Shown: positions 1 through 10,500 of the stretch, one piece after another
Layout: each line of letters begins with the position of its first letter
Position numbering within the stretch: the first letter of the stretch is position 1
Origin: Haliclystus octoradiatus
Taxonomy: Eukaryota; Cnidaria; Staurozoa; Stauromedusae; Haliclystidae
Direction: 5' to 3'
DNA length: 64,000 nt
NCBI GenBank assembly: GCA_916610825.1
Contig: OU744449.1
Span: forward strand, 27,688,728 to 27,752,727
The notes under the pieces: generated by a model
Database searches by the model: none
What the model was told of the DNA's origin: nothing
The model's input: the letters and a program-made list of their open reading frames with translations, nothing else
Program-made: the position numbers and the translations under genes

Positions 1-1082
1 TTATGAAAAATGATATCATTCCTTGTTAAAAAAATCTGAGATGAAAGAACAAGTCCAACAAAGATCTATTCTAAGATCCCTGGAATCGGTTTATGTCACA
101 GAACTAGTAAATGCAAGTTGCAACACAAAGACCCTTACGTCTACTAAGCAATTTGATCTGCAGACAGCAGGCTATAAGAAAATGTACTAGTATAAAGAAG
201 GCATAGACAGCATAGACATTAATGTCATCAATTTTTAAAGGTGTGCAAAAGCTGAGGCAGGGTTGATGTTGTTTTTCCTTGATTTTGAACAATACATCAC
301 TTGTTTAATATCTCAAAATATAAATTATTCTTCATATGTTACATCTATATATATCAATATATCCACTACAGAATATTGCAACCCAATGGAATATCATAAT
401 GTATCGGTGCGCACCAAGCCTTAACAACAAGGACATCATTCCATTTACTATCATTCTTGCAAAAAATGATACGAAGTGAATTACCTTGCAAACAACGGGT
501 ACAAAGTTGCCATGTTATTTAGAAAAACAGTAAATTAGTCAATGAGCTAAGCTCTAACAGGAATGATTGTAACTCTAAAAGTCCCACACAACACACAGTA
601 GAACAATTGGCATAAAGGCTTTGTTATTTACAAATTAAAAGGGAAATTTGAGAAAATATTTAATTTTCAATATAGTGAACATGAACACGTCTAGAAATGT
701 TTTATGAGATCAATTCAACAACCTTTTACTAGAAAAGAAACCGGCAGAGAAGCGAAACCAAGTACAGATCATACGGGATAAAAATAGGATGTGTAGATCA
801 TAAGATACTTGCCAGCTCAACACACAAATATCTGAACAAGAAAGTTTTTACAGCCCAACATAGTCCTCAGATTGGCACTAGGAGAGTCCCAGCAGATGCA
901 TATGTGAATTGGTATCACAATCCAGATACCAGTATGTCCAGCCCCTCATTTTTGCGATTATCAACTCGCGTGAAGTTCAACCTTTGTACAATGCTGTCTG
1001 CAGGATTGCTTTTATGAAAATTCATTTGTACTGTATCTAAATAAATATAGTGTAAGAGAACATTTTACAGTGGGACAAATAC
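1..1082. other. No exon recognised (presumed intron of the HNRNPM-like gene)
   Basis: I see no supported exon here on either strand. The stretch is AT-rich. It lies downstream of the last visible exon of the minus-strand HNRNPM-like gene, whose third RRM should be encoded further left, so it is most simply intron. Confidence 0.5.
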
Positions 1083-4000
1083 CTGCAAGAGCACCAAGAC
1101 CTCCAAGACCACCAAGGCCTCCAAGACCACCTAAGCCAGCCAAGGCTCCGAGTCCACCAAGACCACCTAAGCCTCCAAGACCACCAAGTGCACCAAGACC
1201 TCCTGATGCTCCAGTCCCTGAGGTCAATGACGAAATGGCAGCTAAAGATTGCAGTTGAACCAAAACAACTTGATTTATACCAGATGAGCTCACACCAAGA
1301 GCTGCAAGCATCTGACATAGCGCTGAATTACGATCCTAGAACCCAACACAGCATAAAATATAAGTACAAGTATGAAATGCACCTAGAGAAAGTTGTGGCT
1401 CAAGGAGGAGTAAATTGGTTGGGGTTAGAGTGGAAGAAATCCAATTGCTCCAAATGAAATTATTTCGAGTCCATAAACCAAACTTTCAGTAGCATGCCAA
1501 GTGAGGGGGTATCAAAGACCTTTGCATGATCACACATATACTTCATTGCCTTGCTATATGCCGCAGGTATTTTGAAATTCCTTCTAGCCAACTTTTTTCC
1601 TTCTAAGCAATATTATAGTACGGTCATGCTAACTACATAATTTAACTGATAAATTCCAGATAACTTTGTTATGACTTTTAATTGTTTTGAAAGCGAGGAA
1701 CTATTGAGTTTGTTGGCTCGGAGTGATCTGTCGTAAAATTAAATTACGTTCCACAGCTTGACAAATAGAGTTTCCAAGTGGTTGAATCTACATATAATTA
1801 TGACAGATATACTAACTGTTTATACTTACAACTCTGACTTGGATAGGACGATCCATTAGAGCTTGACCATTGCAAAGTGCTAGATTATAGTTAAAGATTC
1901 GCCAACTCAAAAAGGTGAGAAATTAATTCTTCTATTGATAGCGAAAATTGCCCATAATCTTGATGTCACAACATGTTTTTTTCAATAAATGATTACTTAT
2001 TAGATTTGTAATAAATGATAATTTGCCAATTAAGTTGGATGATCAAATAAACATGTCTCTAAAAATAACAATCTAACGTCTACAAAAGTGCTGATGATGT
2101 CATCATACTTCGAAGACACCATTAGTGGAGACAGAAAGTAGATATGCTTTTCTAAAATTAGTTTAATTACGGTTGTAAATAAGTAGAAATGTAGTTTTCC
2201 TTTACTTGCTTGTCAAAAATTATGTTTTATACATGACAAATAGATCATTCACTCATTCATTTATGTCTGTGCAGTACCCCTAATGCTAAGTCTCATAAAT
2301 GAAAGGATACCGACAGCACTCAATGCTTCAAATGGTGTTTCAAACACGACCGTTCCAAATCCTTTTGATGCTCGATCGTTATCTTCAGCAATGTCAGCAC
2401 GCACAACATTACCTAAAATAAATTTGATATTAATTAAATTTGGATGAACATTACATTATGACGTTTATTATCGTTTTATTCACCAACAACCAATGAGGGG
2501 CTTACGTAGTCTACATTTATGTTACAGTGGAACCTGTATATAACAGCCAGCTATGAAAGGTAGATAAATTGACCACTATAGACAGGTGGCCTTTATATAC
2601 AGGTTTGATTCAATAGAAAATACTATTTTAGACATTACAAGAGTGACCACTATAGACAGGTGGCCGCTGTTTAGAGGTGACCGTTATAACAGGTTTGACT
2701 GTATTATGTTCTTTAAAGATCTACAACAGTATTGCGGAACATTCTCTCTATTGCATGCAAAGTTGGGCTCTTTATGTCAAGCATCTTCTCCAGCGCCGGA
2801 TTAACCCGTAAGCTAAATAAGCTTCAGCTTAGGGCCCTTCGTTTTTGAAGGGCCCTAAAAAAAATCAATTTGTAAGATAGTCTTATTTTAAAAGTTGAAA
2901 TTAATGGAGGAATTCAATAACCAATTATAATGAGAATTAGGGCCCTTTGTGGTTAACTGTCTACTGATTTTAATAGTATATTAAATGCTAATCGAATAGC
3001 AACAATTCGAATAATACTTTTCAAAAGTAGGCCTAAACATTCAACAAATGTTTTCATCATTCGATCTTGTTTTGAATAGTGTAAAGTTAATTTAAACAGC
3101 AAAACAAAATGGGTTTGATAAAACAAATAATACTGTCTTTTGTAATCTTTTAAAATCTTTTAAATACTGCAAAACCATCATTCTACCACTGCAATAACAA
3201 CATTTTATTTTTGCGTGAATCGTTTTTCTTCTGACAAAAATAAAATGGCGACTATGAAAATTCAAACTGAGATGATAACTTGAAAGTGAGGCTAATTTTA
3301 TGTTTGCCACCCCCATTTTAGGGCCCTTTGGAAAGAGAGTGCTTAGGGGCGCTGAAATGTTAATCCGGCGCTGATCTTCTCTGTCATTACACAGACATAA
3401 GAATTCAAAAATTTCAGCAAATCGATTATATCTAGACGACTAGACTATTTGTAAATTTGGACATCAACATGAATCAGCAATAACCAGAGAGTTATCAAGG
3501 ATGAAGTAGTCTGAAATCATGGACACATTGTGTTCAACTCCAAGATGTTTATTGTTCAGCTTATAGAAAATATGACAAAAATACTTCTGCATTTGCTTTC
3601 ACAGCAACATTGTTAGGATCTTTTATAGTGTCATTAGTTTTGTTTGAGACTCTTTTCCTTCCAAACTAAACATATATGCTTACAGTGGTTTTGCTAGTGA
3701 GCGACTTACCTGCTTTTCTGAAACCATCTTTAAGACGTTGCCATGTTAATTTATAATCAAGCTGAAAGGAAAAAGTTGAAAGATGTCAAATTATGACCAA
3801 GGTTGTCTTCAGGAAGAAGATGGGCTAATTGGATGAAGGGCAGAAATCAAACGTGAAACGGATTCATTTCTACCTATAAGTAATAATATACAGGGTCTGA
3901 CTAGAAGTGCTGCAGTCTTATGGAATCCTAGAGGCATTTCAACATTTTCTTCTGACTTTTTTGTTGATGTTTGACCAATAAATCATTAAAAATATCAATT

Positions 4001-6713
4001 TTCTTCTGAATTCTGTCTAGCCTTCTGAATAAATTAATACAATGTAACCTGTCAAGGTGACCACCTCTATACAACAGCCACTTGCCTATAGTGGTCACTT
4101 CAGCACAATACTTCAAATTGAGTATTGTACAGGAAACAACTCTGTTTATAAAGGCCACCTGGTACACATGTTACAGACTGCCATACACTGTAGCTTTTAA
4201 CTAATGATAATAAATGTATCTTACATTGCTAACAAAAACTGTCGAGTTGATTGGATCCATATTTTTGCTGTTCAACATTGATAAGAACGAGAGAGCTCCA
4301 CCTGAACCAATGCCGATACCAATACCGCTAGGCTGTTGCGTAGGTAGCATCATGTTTGTAGGAGGTTGATGGGATGGTACGTGAGGACGATGATCACGTT
4401 CTTTATTATGATGCGATAATTGACGTTCGTATTCATCGTCAGCAATTCGATCCTAAATAAAAGATAGTGAAACATTTACATAACAGTCATCAATCTTTAC
4501 CTATAAATACAAAAATCTGTGTGGACGTGGTGTGTATCCAGTTTTCCACTGTTTTTTCACTCAATTATCAAGTAAGATATTTCAGTTATATATCATTAGA
4601 ACCGTTGCCTTTCAGTTGTGATTCAGACAGGCTTTGATTTCTTCCTTTCAATTTCTGTCTGGCATTTAATGAAAGATAATACACTGGTTAAACTGCATAT
4701 TCATCACATGGTCTTCACTTTCGATATCAAACTTCACCAGGATTCGCTTTTCAAGAACACGTTCAGTTTAGTTGAAACATTTAACAGTGTTTATTGTTAA
4801 TCTCTGTTAATGGAATTAACACAGCAACAGCATGAGTGACTCATTGTTAGTAAGATCTAGATGTTTCACTGACCTCTCTAAGATGTATTTTTCTGCCTTG
4901 GATTTCAACACCTTCGAGTTCCCTAATGGCTTTACTTGCATCTTCAGGTGTAGCAAATTCAACAACTCTATTATAAAAAGACACAACAGTAACAATAAAT
5001 CAAGGATCCTTGAAAAGGTAAATTTATAACGAAACATGAAATACATCAATCAACTCACCCACAACCCTATTCAGCATACGAAATGAAGAAATATCATAAA
5101 CAGAAAAAAAAAAAAAAAACATCAGATAATATAAATAGAGACAAACTATGTCCCATAGATATATATAATATTTTTAGTGCTAAAATGAGTTGATTGCTGA
5201 TTTGAATTTTTTTTTAATTAAAATCCTTTTGACATTGTTGAATTAATCATACCTTTGAATTTCCATCTTTGTCATGCATAAGTTCAACATATAAAATGTC
5301 TGCGACTGTAAAACAAATGTATTTACTTCAATGAATGGTTAATATTTATTCATTTAGGGTAGGTTTATCTAATTTGACCATTGCTACTTAAGTCAGACTT
5401 ATAATTGCTTCACTGAACTACAACAATGTTTAATGAGACATCAGGTAGCCTCAACATTAGGGAGCATTACATAATTATGAAGGCCTATTGATTTGTATCT
5501 TTGCTTCAGCAACAATGCGCCAAATGTCCTTGAAGTTTGTTTACGAAATGAGATTGAGTTCAGACTGCCGTTCAATGATCTAAAAAGGTGGACGTAAACA
5601 AGAATTAAGTATTAAGATCATTCTCAAACAATTGGTTACTGCTGGTCATGTTAAAGCCTGGTTTCCATATAGCAAATTTGCACGCGTCGTTGCCTGCGAC
5701 ATTTGCCTGGGTCACAGCCGTAGACATTTAATGATCTTTTTTCTATTGTTTCGACCGGATATCATTAGTTTTGCTTGACTGATTTCAAAGTTGGAGTGAG
5801 TTCAACTTTGAAATGACGCAGGCAAAACTAATGATATCCGGTCGAAACAATAGAAAAATATCATTAAATGTCTACGGCTTTGACCCAGGCAAATGTCGCC
5901 GGCAACGACGCAGGCAAATTTGCAATATGGAAACCAGGCTCAAGTTGAGTGGAAAATTTCACTTATGGAAGACCTATCTATTATTGCATTTAGATAGCAA
6001 GAAAATGGAATTGATCAATTCTCTCTCAGTTCTTTGTTTCATCAATTGCCAGAAATTTATAGGCCTACTTAAATTTAGTAGAATTTACTGAAATAATTTT
6101 TGTACTGCACATGAATTTAGTAATTATTCAAGAATTAAAATGTAAAAGTGCCTATCGTAATTAAATTTTGAAAATGGAACTGGAAGTGCAAACTATGCTA
6201 TTGAAACATAATCTGGCACCATCAGTAAGTTTATCTAGCCTACCTGCTAGTTACAACTAAGGTCGTGACAGGTTGAATCAAGCTAGGCCTTTGTAGGTCT
6301 ACTATGAAACATGAAAGCCAAGTCATCAAAGAAATAGATAGAAAGAAAGTCTACAATGAAATCAAATACGGTTTGAGTTTACAACAATACTCACCTTTTC
6401 TCATAATGTCTTTCAGTTCTTGCCATCTTAATTCATAAGGTAGATTCTTTACATAAACTCTTGAGTCTTTGCCGGCAACTCTTCGTCCACCGCCTCCGCC
6501 TCCACCACCAGAACGTCTGTCGCGATTGTATGGTGTATATCTTGAAGAGTCCCTTTCTCTTCGATCAACACGCGATCTATCTTCATGTGCATCTTTTGCT
6601 AATGGACTATCTCGTTTAACTGCATCTCTCTCGCCACGGAAATCTTCGACGCCACGTTTGTAGTCATAATCATTGGCACTTGGAGATGAGATAGATTGCG
6701 TATGTTCCGCCAT
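1083..6713 (-). CDS. HNRNPM: hnRNP M / MYEF2-like RNA-binding protein, N-terminal part (3' end off window)
   Basis: Nuclear RNA-binding and splicing-factor family. Exons, minus strand: 6713-6395 (ATG at 6713), 5305-5253, 5066-5059 (8-nt microexon), 4967-4874, 4452-4225, 3761-3710, 2412-2311, 1879-1830, 1311-1083. All join in phase. Exon 1 encodes an acidic/basic, RGG-like low-complexity N-terminus with a run of eight glycines, then RRM1 (RNP2 VYVKNL). RNP1 of RRM1 (SKGCGVVEF) is rebuilt only if the microexon is included. RRM2 (RNP2 VFVSNL, RNP1 KGFGTVVF) spans four exons. The last visible exon encodes a Gly-Leu-Ala-rich tract in place of the Met/Gly-rich linker of vertebrate hnRNP M. The family's third, C-terminal RRM is not in the window. 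Identity rests on the RRM spacing and motifs characteristic of hnRNP M/MYEF2/Drosophila rumpelstiltskin. The Gly-Leu exon boundary is the least certain. Confidence 0.85.
2523..2703. mobile_element. TA-MITE family copy (about 181 bp)
   Basis: Begins TACAGTGGAACCTGTATATA and ends with the imperfect inverse (ACAGGTTTGACTGTA). Internally it repeats a unit reading roughly gaccactatagacaggtggc. It matches the copies at 8295, 34705, 36133 and 42730. It lies in an intron of the HNRNPM-like gene. Confidence 0.8.
2791..3374. mobile_element. Non-autonomous hAT-type DNA transposon, 584 bp
   Basis: Perfect 14-bp terminal inverted repeats (CAGCGCCGGATTAA at 2791; TTAATCCGGCGCTG ending 3374) are flanked by a perfect 8-bp target-site duplication ATCTTCTC (2783-2790 and 3375-3382). 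An 8-bp duplication with CAG-type ends is typical of the hAT superfamily. There is no transposase ORF. Sub-terminal AGGGCCC motifs recur near both ends. It sits in the intron between the two halves of RRM2. Confidence 0.92.
3891..4026. mobile_element. Fragment of the CAGGGTC hAT-like MITE family
   Basis: Starts cagggtctgac and contains the same internal sequence (gattcat/ggtcaa, aaatatcaattttcttctga, agccttctga) as the intact copy at 30940-31112. The ends are degraded. Confidence 0.55.
4038..4192. mobile_element. Degenerate TA-MITE family copy
   Basis: Recognisable by aacctgtcaaggtgaccacc, tatagtggtcact and aaggccacctgg in the order seen in the full copies. It is shortened and diverged, next to the CAGGGTC-family fragment. 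Confidence 0.6.
5059..5066 (-). CDS. HNRNPM: 8-nt microexon of the HNRNPM-like gene (GGTTGTGG)
   Basis: Exon 2 ends in phase 0 at 5253 and the next obvious exon begins at 4967 with a base that must be the third codon position, so a direct join would be out of frame. Between them lies a pyrimidine-rich stretch ending in AG, eight bases GGTTGTGG, then a good donor GTGAGT. Inserting it gives Gly-Cys-Gly and restores the frame as SKGCGVVEF, the expected RNP1 motif of RRM1. Confidence 0.85.
5655..5940. repeat. 286-bp near-perfect foldback (hairpin) element
   Basis: Left arm starts AGCCTGGTTTCCATATAGCAA and the right arm is its inverse, ending ATATGGAAACCAGGCT. Pairing continues almost unbroken to a 9-nt loop near 5794-5802 (GAGTGAGTT), giving arms of about 135-140 bp. 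Most differences are single-base. It lies in intron 1 of the HNRNPM-like gene, so the pre-mRNA can fold into a long double-stranded stem. No coding content. Confidence 0.85.
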
Positions 6714-7521
6714 TTTTTAAGAGAAATGTGAATCGTGAAAAATTGGAAATGTATTTACGTGCGAGGAGTCTGAAAACCAGTCTACAAACAACGCGTGCAA
6801 ATCAAAAGAGACTGGGAATTTCATTACCAGCTCTTTTAGGCAAGCCTGTCTGCAGACAAAAAAGATGATATTCATAAAATCACCTCCCATCTATATTATG
6901 TATTTGATATTTAAAGGGAAAACATCACTCATCTTAGATGGTTTTCAGGAAAATATAAATAAATGGATTCAACCGTCTAGTAAAAATTTCAGAATATTTT
7001 TTGATTTCCCAAGACTTTATGGCTAAACGGCGTATTTTGAGCGAAAATAATGTATGTATTTTTATTCGCCAATGAAAAGATTGGCTGGCAAAATGGGAAA
7101 TTGATTATGACCTGCCTGTATAATGGTGTGGACTGTAATGGAATGAGTACTTTTCGCAAAGGGAACAAAGAATTCATGAGAGGGGAATGACATTTGCTTA
7201 CTGTACATTTTTGGAGAAGTGAGACAGAATTTTGAAAACACAAATCATCAATGCAAATAATGTCTTGATAATTTTTTAGTAACGGTTCATCACAATGAGA
7301 CAAATGTTCTAACTTACATCACAAAATGACAAAATATATCATTCATGTCTGCGATTAATATATTAATATTTATATTATTTATTTCAATAATTTATTTACA
7401 ATGTATATGTATGACATACTATTTTAATAGTCAATTTGTTAACTTATAATTTATGATATTTTAAATGTTCAATATGCCTCTGTGACAGTATGGTAGCAAA
7501 TTTAATCAGCGATTTAATTTT
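6714..7521. other. Intergenic: HNRNPM-like promoter side and receptor 3' UTR
   Basis: This lies between the HNRNPM-like start codon (6713) and the glutamate receptor stop codon (7522); both genes run leftward. The left part must hold the HNRNPM-like 5' UTR and promoter. The right part holds the receptor 3' UTR, with two TTTATT (AATAAA on minus) motifs. No other feature seen. Confidence 0.6.
7378..7396 (-). terminator. Candidate poly(A) signals of the glutamate receptor gene
   Basis: Two AATAAA hexamers on the minus strand (7378-7383 and 7391-7396), about 130-145 bases after the receptor stop codon, in a very AT-rich 3' UTR-like region. Confidence 0.5.
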
Positions 7522-10500
7522 TCAACGATTCATCTGATCAAAATATCGTTTGCTAGGAATGTTATGTTCAAATTGTTCACCTACTATTGGAGTATCTTTG
7601 CCATCCCGATAATCGGTCATCTGGAATGAAAACATCACCGATGACATAAGTGGCTTTATACATAGATTAGCAAAATCGGACGGCTTCGGTATTCATAAGA
7701 TCGGCTTTGACGCCAATGGAATCAATAATCCTACGTGCAATAATAGATACACTTTATTATGCTGTTGATTAATCGAAATGCCGCTATCAAGTAACAGTGT
7801 ATATTATCATTTGTAAATTATTCTCAAACACTTCCTTCAAATATGGATGACGACATTAATTGTTCATTTTTCCACATGGAGAAATTCAATACTATATAAA
7901 TGATGTTATGGCGATTTCCCTAGCTAGCATCATCTTAATTTTGTTATTTGCATTTGATCTGTGAAACATATATCATAGTTGTATAAATCTCGTGAGCATT
8001 CAAAACAGTGTTATTAAAAGGAGTCCAAATGAATAGAGTATATTGAAAGTTCAAATGGAATAGCAATGCCTACTTTACGAATAAAAGTCTCCTAAAACAT
8101 AATATGTACTGAATCAATATAAGTGCTGTGTAATGTAAGTGCTTGATGTACCGTTGGTTTCTTCGGTGATTTGTGATCATCTTAGGCATGATTATTAATG
8201 TAGTATAGTCAATGAACAAGACATTAACAAACAAAACTTATACGAGGCTATATAATATAAACGAGGTTGAAACTATATATTGATTCAATACATATACAGT
8301 CAAACCTGTTATAGCGGTCACCTCTATACAGCGGCCACCTTTCTATAGTGGTTCCTCTTTCAATGTCTAAAATAATATTGTCCATTGAATCAAACCTGTA
8401 TTTAAAGGCCACCTGTATATAGTGGTCAATTTATCTACGTCTCTTAGCTGGCCGTTATATACAGGTTTCACTGTATATAGTTTGAAGTAGAAGACACACA
8501 TAAGTAGTATAAATGTATCCAAATCCACAGGTAATCAGGTACGTCATAACCTCTTATTTAATTCTTTTTTTGACCCACCTTGACGATGCCGGAATCTACT
8601 GTGTCCATTTTCTTGATATCTCTATAGGTTGCTGTTGGTCGAAATGTCTGCTGTTTCTTCTATGAAAATTAATAAGTCATAAAATTGTTATTATAGTCAT
8701 TTTATGGGGAAAACTTACGAATTATAGTAGGATACATATGCAGGTCAACATAATGCCAATTTATAATACGCCTTTATAATATATCATCATCATCATCATC
8801 ATCATCATCATTTATTGAGTTACCTATTAAGCCACCACCTTGGTGATGGCTTTTTTTCAAAGCACTCATACATAGTTATACAAATAATTAAGAATGAAAT
8901 AATTGGTCATACATACATAATTTTAAATAAAGTTTATGAAGGGTTTCTTACAAAGATACGTGTAGTTTTATCTGAGTCTGAACCCTACACGATGGTCCTT
9001 CATAAAATACTGTGTCGTGTCTTACTCAGGGACCGGCCCTTGTCGACCCTGACCCTTGTCACCCCTGACCCTTATCGCCCTTGCGTCTATCCAATACGAT
9101 TAGTCTACTTCTCAGCTCTAATATAGATAAACAGTTATGTGAATATTTTGAGTATACGTACAGGATTAAAACCAGAATATTTTACGAGTAAAAAGATGTT
9201 CTGAGTGTCACGCCATTTGGACTAGGAAAAGTATTATCTGTCTCTATTAAGTAACTTATTATACACAATTACTACCCAAAATAATCAGTCGAGTTATAAT
9301 CAAATCTAACACAGGTCCGAATAATACCAGAAATGTGCTAAGTGAAACAAGAAAAAAGCGTATACCAAACATAAACGAGCCCCTAGAATCCAAGAATTCG
9401 TTGGTATAACTTTAGAGGTTTAGACTTCCAGTAAAAGAGAATTTTACTTTCTTGGTTGTGATATTACTAGTGTGTAGTTAGTCAGCTTGCCAAGTCCTCG
9501 TCCTGTCGTCTATAGACGCTATATATAATTTACACACAATGGTACGTACACGCTTTGTAGACGACATGACTTGAATTGGTAAGCTGATTAGGCGGAGGTT
9601 AGAAGCAGGGAAGAAAAGCCACAAGGTGTAATTTAAAAACAGATATAGTAAAATATTTTCGACGTACCATTCCACGATTAATGAATTTGATGCCATTAGG
9701 AAATCTAATTTCATAGAACAAAAACAGGAAACACAATATAACACCAGAAAGTAAGAATACATAAACACCAGCCATACTTCGTAGTTCTAAAGATGGATTC
9801 ATATCTTCTTTTACATTTGAAGACGGACATTCTGATCTTTCATCCCACCATTTTAAACGCAGCTCTTCGACGAGACCCTTTTCTCTCAACTAAAAACACA
9901 ACATGATAAATATATCAAAATATCATTTTGCCCCCGGGGGGGGTAACTTCCATACTTTGGGTATACGGGGACGTTCAAATATTAAAGGGTACCTTTTTCA
10001 AAATCCTTAAAAAAATTTTTAGGGTATGCTTAGTGATAATGTTTTTGAGGTATCCTTTTGACGCCTTAGCAAGTTTTTCATGGTTCAAAACAAATTTCGC
10101 CCATGTAATTTTCTTTTCCATCTCTGCCACTTATAAAAATATATTTGGGGTATCTTTTTCATCATGTGAAAAATTTTTATGGTCATTCTGCCAAAGTTTC
10201 ATTTGAACGACCCCGTCGAAGCGCAATGGAAGTTACCTCCCGGGCATTTTGCACAATTACTGCATAATGAATAGCGGGAGATATGAATTACTAATTTCAT
10301 GATTCTGATCAGAGCCATCTATTCACAAATAGTAAATATAATAAATTATAAATAGATGGCTCTGATTCTGATGTCCTTTTCTCGTGTTATTGCACTTATC
10401 ACATCGACGTGCTTTGTACAATCAGTAGACGGTAATTCATACTGAACGCTATGATTGATTACCTATATACCTGAAGTATTTTCACAGAGAAATGATTGGT

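Noticed and set aside
1070..1258. Plus-strand Pro-rich frame (PPRPPRPP)
   Set aside because: It is the antisense of the Gly-Leu-rich exon of the HNRNPM-like gene.
6469..6663. Plus-strand frame with a poly-Pro run
   Set aside because: It is antisense to exon 1 of the HNRNPM-like gene, whose glycine run reads as proline on the other strand.
9010..9110. Gene or ribosomal fragment suggested by the locally GC-rich cccttgtcgaccctgaccc stretch
   Set aside because: It is a short degenerate tandem repeat with no recognisable RNA or protein match.
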